Assembly: GCA_030247855.1 (NCBI GenBank)
Contig: JAPDRN010000109.1
Coordinates: forward strand, 52,141-116,140
Direction: 5' to 3'
Length of the DNA: 64,000 bases
Source: Knufia peltigerae
Lineage: Eukaryota > Ascomycota > Eurotiomycetes > Chaetothyriales > Trichomeriaceae
In this document: positions 11,720 to 19,924 of the stretch, in pieces
Numbering within the stretch: the first letter of the stretch is position 1
Layout of the letters: every line of letters starts with the position of its first letter
The notes under the pieces: model-generated
Told to the model about the DNA's origin: nothing
The model's input: only the letters and a program-made list of their open reading frames with translations
Database searches by the model: none
Program-made: the position numbers and the translations under genes

Positions 11720-12226
11720 ATGGCATCGACCGAGCCAGAAAGAGCCTCCTCCACCACCACGACAGACGCCTCCCGTGCCCTTCCCTCTGCTGCCTTAAAC
11801 CAGGTGGCTACTGCAGAGGCATTCCCGGTCTTCGAGGAAGACACCTCTGAGGTTTCGACCTCTTCATCTCCCCCTCCTCCTCCTTCTCCTCCCCGGCGCC
11901 GGTCGCGCCAAGTGACCAATCTCGACCGCGCTGTGTTTCTCAGCCTCCCAAAGGCCAAAGTCTTCGACTACGTCGAATACGTCAAGTGCCTGCGAACCCC
12001 TCCCTTCCTCCCTCCTTTCTCTCAGTCTGGCAGACAGGGTGCAGAAGCACCAATTTCGACTTCATTCAATCTCACCACCACCCTCTCCTCTCCTGTCCTC
12101 GAAACTGCGCCATGGGCTCAGTCACGGTCCCGGTGCCAGGACCAGCACGCCTCAAGCGCTCCGCTGGACCAGATGAGTGGCTCGAAGCAGCAAAAAACTG
12201 CAAATACCTCTCAGAATACCACATGA
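11720..12226 (+). other. ATG-started open frame overlapping the PPG1 start (5' exon or upstream ORF)
   Basis: This 168-codon frame starts at a good-context ATG (11720) and overlaps the first 38 codons of PPG1 in another frame. Its first ~87 codons look protein-like: a Ser/Thr/Pro-rich stretch, then RSRQVTNLDRAVFLSLPKAK and VFDYVEYVK. The remainder does not. It may be a 5' exon joined to PPG1 by an intron near 11981-12156 that I could not place with confidence, a separate small gene, or a regulatory upstream ORF. If it lies in the PPG1 leader, it would interfere with initiation at 12112. Confidence 0.3.
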
Positions 12227-13326
12227 AACAACTCTGCGAGATTGTCAAAGAGTACATGATGGAAGAGTCAAATATTCAACCTGTTTCTACGCCAGTTACC
12301 ATCTGTGGTGATATTCATGGCCAATTCTACGATCTCCTCGAGCTATTCAGAGTAGCAGGAGGCATGCCAAATGAATCAGCGCCAGAAACTCCTGTCACAC
12401 CTGCAAACATTATCACATCTGCCGACATCGAACCCCCCACTACCATTACAAATCCGAAACTGAAGAAGAAACTGAAACTTGGCGGTGCAGAACATCCAGA
12501 CACACAAAGTGAAAAGAGCAGCGAGATTAGTGATGCTGAAGAGATACCCTCATCACAACAGTCCGAAGTTGAAGACGAACGGTCAGAATCAGGAAATGTC
12601 ATTTCAAACCGACAAAATGCCAACTTCATTTTCCTCGGAGACTACGTCGATCGTGGATACTTTTCTCTCGAAACCCTCACCTTACTCTTATGCCTGAAGG
12701 CCAAGTACCCCGAAAAGATCACCTTAGTCCGAGGAAACCATGAGAGTCGTCAAATTACTCAAGTCTATGGCTTTTACGAAGAATGCGTGCAGAAATACGG
12801 AAATACCTCAGTATGGAAGGCATGTTGCCAGGTATTCGATTTCATGACACTTGGAGCCATAGTTGACGGCAAAGTCTTGTGTGTTCATGGCGGCTTATCT
12901 CCAGAAATTCGCACCCTAGACCAAGTCAGAGTCGTTGCTCGAGCACAAGAAATCCCTCACGAGGGTGCCTTCTGCGACTTGGTGTGGTCAGATCCAGAAG
13001 ATGTCGAAACTTGGGCAGTATCTCCTCGTGGCGCTGGTTGGCTGTTTGGAGACCGAGTCAGCCAGGAATTCTGCCATGTCAATGGACTCAATCTTATCGC
13101 CAGAGCGCATCAATTGGTCAACGAAGGGTACAAGTATCACTTCAAGAGTCAAGACGTGGTCACAGTCTGGAGTGCACCAAATTACTGCTACCGTTGTGGC
13201 AACCTTGCATCAGTCTGCGAGATTGGTGAAGACATGAAGCCCACATTCAAATTATTCAGTGCCGTCAAAGACGAGTTACGACACGTTCCGCCCTCGAGAG
13301 GCGGCCGCAACGAATACTTCTTGTAG
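12112..13326 (+). CDS. PPG1: PP2A-like serine/threonine phosphatase PPG1
   Basis: This is a metal-dependent PPP-family protein phosphatase of the PPG1 branch (in yeast, glycogen accumulation and a STRIPAK-like complex). It is a single exon of 404 codons from ATG 12112. Signature motifs are GDIHGQFYDLL (D67, H69), GDYVDRGYFS (D177), RGNHESRQITQVYGFY, CVHGGLSPE, WSDPE, SPRGAGWLFG, RAHQLVNEGY and WSAPNYCYRCGN. The C-terminus ends in YFL, the carboxymethylation-type tail of PP2A relatives. About 82 residues of polar, acidic, Lys-rich sequence are inserted between FRVAGGMP (~85) and NANFIFLGDYVDRG (~168). I recall a comparable insertion in other filamentous-fungal PPG1 proteins. The 5' end is uncertain because of the overlapping upstream frame at 11720. 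Confidence 0.9.
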   Translation: MGSVTVPVPGPARLKRSAGPDEWLEAAKNCKYLSEYHMKQLCEIVKEYMMEESNIQPVSTPVTICGDIHGQFYDLLELFRVAGGMPNESAPETPVTPANIITSADIEPPTTITNPKLKKKLKLGGAEHPDTQSEKSSEISDAEEIPSSQQSEVEDERSESGNVISNRQNANFIFLGDYVDRGYFSLETLTLLLCLKAKYPEKITLVRGNHESRQITQVYGFYEECVQKYGNTSVWKACCQVFDFMTLGAIVDGKVLCVHGGLSPEIRTLDQVRVVARAQEIPHEGAFCDLVWSDPEDVETWAVSPRGAGWLFGDRVSQEFCHVNGLNLIARAHQLVNEGYKYHFKSQDVVTVWSAPNYCYRCGNLASVCEIGEDMKPTFKLFSAVKDELRHVPPSRGGRNEYFL

Positions 13327-13742
13327 TCGAAACGTTCTTACGAGAATACTACATCTTGGGATCAATGAGCTTGGAGCCTTTCGCCACTTGAGAATCGCAC
13401 ACTCTTCGGCATAGCGATGGCGTGCATGGAAGAACATCGCAGGCGGCACAGTGTACACTATTGGAACGGCTAGGAATAGAGCTAGCTATGACATGAAGCA
13501 TGAAATGCAAATGACATGATGATTCTAAAGCAATCATCTTCCCAATCATTTTCTTCCGGAGTTGGTTTCGTCTCCCCGTTTCGTGAATTCGTCCTCCGTA
13601 TAAAAGTCCTGACTTGGCTTGGTGTGTGCGGAGATCAAGCGTGGATTACGGCGTATATCAAAGTAGTTATTACCCCAATTTCTCAGTTCGAGTATTGTAG
13701 GAGCAGTCGAGGGCACCCTGCTTTCATGGTTTGCTCAGGGTC
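13327..13742. other. Intergenic: PPG1 3' flank and ABC-gene promoter
   Basis: This 416-bp gap lies between two plus-strand genes. No gene is recognised in it. Confidence 0.45.
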
Positions 13743-15881
13743 ATGAAAAGAACACCGGTGCTGCTCTTCTCTTGCAGCAGGAATGTTCGCCTCAATCTGG
13801 TCGACATTCGCAATGGCACTTTTTACAAAGAACATCCTGCTCATACATCACCCTCTGTGAATCCACCTCTGTTTCCGAACCTGACCATCAATATTCCCGC
13901 CGGATACATATCTCAGCCCCAAGGGAGATCTCGCGCGAGGAACCAAGCCCATTGGGCCGTGATTGGAACCTCTGCCTGCACGACTTTTCTGGAGATCCTG
14001 AGAGGCTCACACCTGTGCTTCCCTCCCGAGGCAAGATCCTATCCCTACCTGGCCTCGAGCTACATCGACGACAGCAAAGACCACCAGCTTCGGATCCCTT
14101 CACGGGCCATACAGTATGTCGGGTTCAATGACGGACAGGGACAGGCGTCAAGGGGAGGTATAACGGGGGCATATCTAAGTGCACGGTACGAGAGTCGCAG
14201 GGAAGAGACGGATTGGTCACTGTTGCAATATCTCAAGGGTGAGACCGAGTTGAATCCCACTCGGCCGGCGAGGGAGAACCAAGTCGATAAGAAAACACTC
14301 AAAAAGGCCATAAAGGATCTGCGGTTGCAGAAACTACTTGACATGCCAGTGAGCAATCTAAGTAATGGCCAAACGAGACGGGCGAGGATCGCAAAGGCCT
14401 TGCTCAAGAAACCAAAGCTCTTACTTCTCGACGAACCGTTCATGGGACTTGATCCACCAACCTTGGTCAGTCTTTCCAATATGCTTTTGGAACTTAGTCG
14501 ACGAGCGGATCCAATCATTCTCCTGGGGTTGCGACCTCAAGATCCCATCCCGGTATGGGTCAACCGTCTCGCCGTATTAGGACAGGACCATACTGTTTCC
14601 CTAATAGGGTCGAAGAAGAACGTTCTACACGGTGTACGTCGCTGGCAAGATCTAGTTTCGAATGCGCCATCGGGAGAGTCGCCCGGGGAGGTGAGCAATG
14701 ATGAGGACATAAGGAGAATTGTGGAACGGTACGGCCGTCCGCCATCTGGCATAGGTATGAAACTCACTGCGGAGGGCATTTCTTCCTCCAAGGAATTCTC
14801 GTCGGAGGCTACTCCAGCCTTTGAAAATTCGTGGCGCAAAGCTATGAGGGCGCGACCAGGCACAGAAAGCAAAGACGTTCATCTCGTCGACTTACTCGTA
14901 CGGGCGTCCGAAAAGATGATTCCACAAGCCGCAACAAGCGTCTCACCTTCTGCTCAAATCGAGCCGACTGGCACTTCTACGAGTCCTTCTCCCTCCCCTC
15001 AATCCAGGGAACTTGGTTCTCCGCTCATCGAACTTCAAGCTGTAACAGTCAAGTATGGATCCAAGGTCGTTCTGGGCCACGGGCCTGGCCTCACATACAC
15101 CATCAGACAAGGAACACGTCTTGCGCTGCTTGGGCCTAACGGGTCAGGCAAGACAACTCTACTGTCCTTGTTGACCTCAGACCATCCTCAATCGTACAGT
15201 CTCCCAATCCAATTCTTTGGACGTTCACGTCTCCCATCTCCCGGTACGCCTGGTTTGTCACTATGGGAGATTCAAGCACGCATCGGGCACTCTGCTCCTG
15301 AGGTTCACGCCTTTTTCCCTAAAAACCTGTCTGTCAGGCGGGTCCTTGAATCCGCCTGGGCCGACACCTACGCTGGAAAGCCAACACTTGATGCCGAAAG
15401 AAACAGCAAAGTCGATGCATTTCTTAGATTCTGGCAATCGGAGCTGCGTCAGGACAGGGTGTCCGGTGACAACGATAGCAGTCTAGACTGGGCGAGCGAT
15501 AAAAATACCCACGCATTCGGCACGCTTCCATTCAGCGCACAACGACTCCTTCTATTACTTCGTGCGATCATCAAGGAACCCGACATTGTGGTTTTGGATG
15601 AGGCGTTCTCCGGTCTTTCTGCCGAAACGAGAGACAAGACCATGGAGTTTCTCGAGCACGGCTTGAAGACCCCCGAGTTCCAGGGTCTGACGCCCACCCA
15701 GGCCCTCGTTGTTGTCTCTCATGTCAAGGAAGAAATACCTCCGGTCGTGGACGAGTGGTTGCGTCTTCCCGGGGAAGATGAGGTTGTGGAAAGCGGACGT
15801 GGCGTCGAAGAAGGTCGCACCGAGAAAGGATATATCAGGACGAATGATGGCTGGATGAAAGTCTGGGGCCTTGGGAAATGA
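13743..15881 (+). CDS. Soluble twin-NBD ABC ATPase, YDR061W/ModF-like
   Basis: It has two ABC nucleotide-binding domains, no membrane span and 712 residues in one exon. The layout matches yeast YDR061W and bacterial ModF-type ATPases, whose substrates are unknown in fungi. In NBD1 the Walker A position (~75-82) reads GTSACTTF, without the Gly-Lys of GxxGxGKT. Its signature LSNGQ (206-210) and Walker B LLLLDEP (226-232) are good. In NBD2 the Walker A GPNGSGKT (464-471) is perfect and Walker B VVLDEAFSGL (~616) is fair, but the signature is LPFSAQ (595-600) instead of LSGGQ. A functional head-to-tail dimer would therefore have one good ATP site. The start is ATG 13743; the upstream in-frame codons begin with TTG. 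A mitochondrial location is possible (KRTPVLLFSCSRNVRL) but unproven. Confidence 0.8.
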   Translation: MKRTPVLLFSCSRNVRLNLVDIRNGTFYKEHPAHTSPSVNPPLFPNLTINIPAGYISQPQGRSRARNQAHWAVIGTSACTTFLEILRGSHLCFPPEARSYPYLASSYIDDSKDHQLRIPSRAIQYVGFNDGQGQASRGGITGAYLSARYESRREETDWSLLQYLKGETELNPTRPARENQVDKKTLKKAIKDLRLQKLLDMPVSNLSNGQTRRARIAKALLKKPKLLLLDEPFMGLDPPTLVSLSNMLLELSRRADPIILLGLRPQDPIPVWVNRLAVLGQDHTVSLIGSKKNVLHGVRRWQDLVSNAPSGESPGEVSNDEDIRRIVERYGRPPSGIGMKLTAEGISSSKEFSSEATPAFENSWRKAMRARPGTESKDVHLVDLLVRASEKMIPQAATSVSPSAQIEPTGTSTSPSPSPQSRELGSPLIELQAVTVKYGSKVVLGHGPGLTYTIRQGTRLALLGPNGSGKTTLLSLLTSDHPQSYSLPIQFFGRSRLPSPGTPGLSLWEIQARIGHSAPEVHAFFPKNLSVRRVLESAWADTYAGKPTLDAERNSKVDAFLRFWQSELRQDRVSGDNDSSLDWASDKNTHAFGTLPFSAQRLLLLLRAIIKEPDIVVLDEAFSGLSAETRDKTMEFLEHGLKTPEFQGLTPTQALVVVSHVKEEIPPVVDEWLRLPGEDEVVESGRGVEEGRTEKGYIRTNDGWMKVWGLGK

Positions 15882-16972
15882 AAGCCAAGAGTCTCGAGGG
15901 AAAAAACCATGGTTAAAATGTAACTATGTTTGCCTAGATTTTACAATGGAATCACGATAGCCACGGGGATAACACTTACGATGGTTCATCATTGAATCTA
16001 GATTACGGCTGTGATTGTTTTGTACGGAGAACAGAGCGAGCATTGGATAGGAATTATACAACTTGTGACGACTGGGTGTGTCTCTGTGGCTGTTTGTCCG
16101 GAAGGTTGTTTTTATCCGTGTGGTCATGCTTTTTGCGAGGACCCCCGCCCCCCCCCCCGTGAAATATCCTTCGGGTAATTATAAAATACTGCTAGCAGCC
16201 CGCCGCCGACCAAAGCACAGGGAAAGCCTCGTCGAGAATCTCTACAACTAGTAATAAAAGAAAAAGCTCGGGGTGGCTCGAGCGGGCTTAGGTACGGAGT
16301 AGCTACGGGCCATTTCAAACCCGTGTAATCGTTAAAGTACCCATCGTACCCCTCCATTGATTTTGTACTCGTACTCGCACGGGCTATCAATACCCCGCCA
16401 TCAAGAAGAATCGATGTATCAGTGACGGCGTAGTCTTTCTCTATTCGCCACGTACGTACTCCCGTATGCGCCGGGATTTTGACCGCGATAGCCCGACCCA
16501 TGACATGGCCCTTTTTTGAGAGAGAATGTCTTCTTCTGGAGGCAAACGGGTACAAGTCCCGTTGAGAGATGGAGAATCGACACCATTCAACTCGTCTCTC
16601 TCTCGTCCATCATCAGTTTTGATACGTCACCATGTCAACACCGACCCAGAATTAATTTTTTTCAATCAGCATCATCGGCTACGAGTTTACTTGGGTATTT
16701 GTGCCTATTTTCAAGTAGACAAAAACCGTGCCCCGCGTATGTCCTGCGCGCCTCTCACTGCAACGTTAGTGTACGAGTAGTATTCACTCATTCTCTCTCA
16801 ATCAGAAACCGCTCTGCCCTCCACGTCTGGATAAATCTCACGTTCAATCCTTTTTCTTCTCTCCTCTACATTTTCTTCCCATTGCTTACCAGGTAAACAA
16901 GAGGTAATTACCAGTACGGATTCCAGTATTGAACCCACCAACAACACTCGTCCTCCATCACACATCGCCATC
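15882..16972. other. Long intergenic region upstream of the alcohol dehydrogenase
   Basis: These 1.1 kb hold a C-tract of 11 consecutive C (16148-16158), one TACGGAGTA element and pyrimidine-rich stretches just ahead of the dehydrogenase start. A 143-codon open frame on the minus strand (16124-16555) has no protein character and was left out. Confidence 0.45.
16293..16301 (+). repeat. TACGGAGTA element, copy 1
   Basis: This exact core copy lies in the dehydrogenase upstream region, flanked GG...GC. It is not the full 11-mer, because the right flank is G rather than C. Confidence 0.6.
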
Positions 16973-18123
16973 ATGGGTTACCCAGACAAGTTTGAAGGTT
17001 TCATGATTTCAGACCAGAAGAAATGGACTGAATTCAAGAAGCAAGAGGTGAGGGAGCTCGGATTGACCCAGCTGGCACTTCCTCTGTCCCAACATCATAC
17101 TGACTTCTAGTCCAGTTCACTCCCAAAAAATTTGGTGACCACGATATCGACATCAAGATCGAATGCTGTGGTGTTTGCGGCTCAGATGTACACAGCATCA
17201 ATGGCGGCTGGGGTGAGGTTCCTCTTCCCATCTGTGTAGGCCACGAAGTCGTTGGCCATGCCGTCAAGGTCGGCTCCGCAGTCAAGACCGTCAAGGTTGG
17301 AGACCGTGTCGGTGTCGGCGCCCAGATCTCGGCCTGCCTCGAGTGCCAAAACTGCAAGAGCGACAATGAGAACTACTGCCCTCACGGGGTTGATACCTAC
17401 GGAGCCCCCTACGGCGATGCCATCTCCCAGGGTGGATATGCCTCTCACATTCGAAGCCACGAATACTTCACGTTCCCCATCCCTGACGAGATCCCCTCCC
17501 ACCTGGCTGCACCTATGCTGTGCGCTGGTCTGACCACATACTCACCATTGGTGCGGGCAGGAGTCGGTCCTGGCAAGAAGGTCGCTGTTGTTGGTCTCGG
17601 TGGCCTGGGACATTTCGGGGTCATCTGGGCCAACGCCCTAGGTGCCGAAGTCACTGTCATCTCACACTCGCCAAACAAGAAAGAAGATGCTCTGAAGCTG
17701 GGCGCAAAGAACTTCGTCGTCAACGACAAGGAAGGATGGGAGAAGCCATACGCTTTTGCCTTTGACTTCATTCTCAACACCGCCGATATGACACACACCT
17801 TTGACATTGGCCAGTATCTGTCCATGTGCAAGGTCAACGCACCCTTCCATCAAGTCGGTCTTCCGGATGAGGCGCTGCCAGCCATCAAGCCACAGATGTT
17901 CATGAGCAACGGCAGCTCGATCGGTGCCAGCCACATTGGCAACAGACCCGAATGCTTGGCCATGCTTAAGCTGGCCGCAGAGAAGAAACTGTTCCCTATG
18001 GTTGAGACCCTACCCATTTCTGAGGAGGGCTGCAAAGAGGCTGTAACGAGGGTGTCCAAGAACAAGATCCGATACAGGTTCACCTTGACCGACTACGACA
18101 AGGCGTTCGGTCCTCGAAACTGA
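16973..18123 (+). CDS. Zinc-dependent NADP(H) alcohol dehydrogenase, cinnamyl-alcohol/ADH6 type
   Basis: This is a medium-chain dehydrogenase interconverting aldehydes and alcohols, probably NADPH-linked and cytosolic. Exon 1 is 16973-17047, the intron 17048-17115 (68 bp) and exon 2 17116-18123; the protein is 360 residues. The acceptor is the second AG of ctagtccag, because only that keeps the frame into FTPKKFGDHDIDIKIECC. The catalytic zinc ligands lie in GVCGSDVHS and GHEVVGHAV. Four structural-zinc cysteines are spaced C-x2-C-x2-C-x7-C in CLECQNCKSDNENYC. The coenzyme fold is VVGLGGLGHFGV, with the downstream SHSPNKKEDA segment typical of NADP-users. Cinnamyl-type substrates are inferred from family membership only; lignin metabolism should not be assumed. 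Confidence 0.93.
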
Positions 18124-19924
18124 TCGATTGATGTAAGCCTCGGTTGGATACAGAGATCTGGAAAAGTCGGCACGGCGGGTGGTGGGATACGCAACCCTGG
18201 CTAGACAATAAGACTTCGAGGACGAACAGACAGACACACTTGAGGATGTCTGTGTTGTCAATTTGCAGATGCGTACATTGGGAATGCCGATCATGAGTAC
18301 CGTGGACGCAAACAGCATTGCCAGGGCGCTTGTTGTGATACGAACTGTCCTGTCAGAAGATGCGGCATGTCGTGCAACTGGTTCTCCGGAAATGTACGTT
18401 GTAGACCTCATCGGCGAACCAGGGGTGTCCCCAGCAGTGCCCACTATCAGATACTCTGTAGACTCTGGAGAGATGGACAATGTCAATATGTTAGTACGCA
18501 CGATTGACAGCCTCTGTGTCCCACGTATGGTAGTGTATCCATCTGTATTCACTTGCCAAAAACATTCTAAGGCTTCAGTACGGAGTACTTGCCATTTGAT
18601 GCAAGTCAAGGGCGACTGAAATGCTCCTTTTACTGGTCGCCCAACGCCGGGCTGTCGCGATCATCCTGGGTCCCGGCAGTTCTATCCAGTGGTTGTGATT
18701 GCTTTGTTTCTCGAAGGAGGAAAAACCTGCTCCCGTGCTGCAGCCGGAAATGCTGGTTGCAGGGGACGAGGAATGCCCTGCAGCTGTCGGCCAAGTCGCG
18801 TCTCCTGCGGTCGGAATCCTCCTTTAGCTGGATCTTATGTTCAGCCTCTTATTAGTGTGTTGTTTAACGCCGGGTTGTGTGGTGCTTTCGGATCTGCCAC
18901 TTTTAACCCCCGTAATCCATAGTGGGAGCCCGATCGAGCTCCAGACAATTCACGTTATGTGTCATCTACGGCCCATGCTCGGCCAGCCAACGGTCTCCTG
19001 TCAGGGATATTATTGCCCATGAGATGACAGGCCTTCAAAAGAACCAAATTTCCCAGCAATCAAACAAACAGTTCAATCCGAAAGGAAAAATGTGAGAGGT
19101 GGCCTGACGCCGCGCGCCGCGCAGTGGGATCTCTCGTCAGAAAACATGACCAGCCACTGCAACGAACAGAAGATGGGTACGAGGCCTTCAGACCAAGCGA
19201 GCGGGTGCATCGCTGGGCGGTTGATCGTCCCTTCTCTGGGCACCACTAACCCACAACAGACGCCCTGGTCAGCCTAGCGCTTGTCGTTGGCCATGGATTC
19301 GCAGGCTAGAGATCATGGCCATACCGAGAACAAACAACCCGGCGCCTACAACTTGCAGCGCGGGTCTCTGCCTCTCTCCGCCTACAGTACCTAGAGAACG
19401 TCCCACAGTTGCGGGCTGCTTATGTAGGCTCTGTCCTGCACCTGGAATGGCGCCTTTGGGCCCCCTGGCCACCAGACGACAACCTTCCATTCGTGCTCGA
19501 CACTCTCCCCCTTGTGCCTCCTCCACATATCCTCTACAAACGCCAACGCCCAAAAAGAGCTATTATCGACGCTGGTCATCGTCATTCCGGGCGAAGCCAC
19601 CAACCTCCTTCCCTGCTCCATCGAGTCCACTTTTCGCATATCATTTCTCCTACATTGCACACGTACGATTCCTTTGAGACTCTCTCTGGTGACAAACTTA
19701 CCATTTCACGGCCTGACGCGACCTACCCTCTCCCATATTTTCCTCCGCGAGTATTTCGCCAACAGATCTAGCTTCCATGGGCAGTGTTGCCAGAAGCTGA
19801 ATGCTCCTCCGCAATGCGATGACCATGTGCGCAGATAGACGGCACTATCGGGGTCGATAACTGTGCATGAACCAATTTCGGTCGGATTTCGGGACGCCGC
19901 AGGCTGTTACCTTCGGATAGCAAC
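18124..19924. other. 1.8-kb gene-poor stretch
   Basis: No convincing gene is seen. A 117-codon ATG frame on the plus strand (18269-18619) overlaps a 199-codon minus frame (18010-18609), and neither has recognisable motifs. One GTACGGAGTAC element is present. The last ~300 bp are CT-rich and presumably include the promoter of the gene at 19925. Confidence 0.4.
18579..18587 (+). repeat. TACGGAGTA element, copy 2 (full 11-mer)
   Basis: The flanks complete GTACGGAGTAC at 18578-18588, extended to AGTACGGAGTACT. Confidence 0.6.

Noticed and set aside
16124..16555. 143-codon minus-strand open frame upstream of the alcohol dehydrogenase
   Set aside because: It spans the C-tract and has irregular composition and no motif. 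It sits in a promoter region and looks like chance.
18010..18609. 199-codon minus frame at the 3' end of the alcohol dehydrogenase
   Set aside because: It overlaps the dehydrogenase C-terminal coding sequence antisense and has no recognisable protein features.
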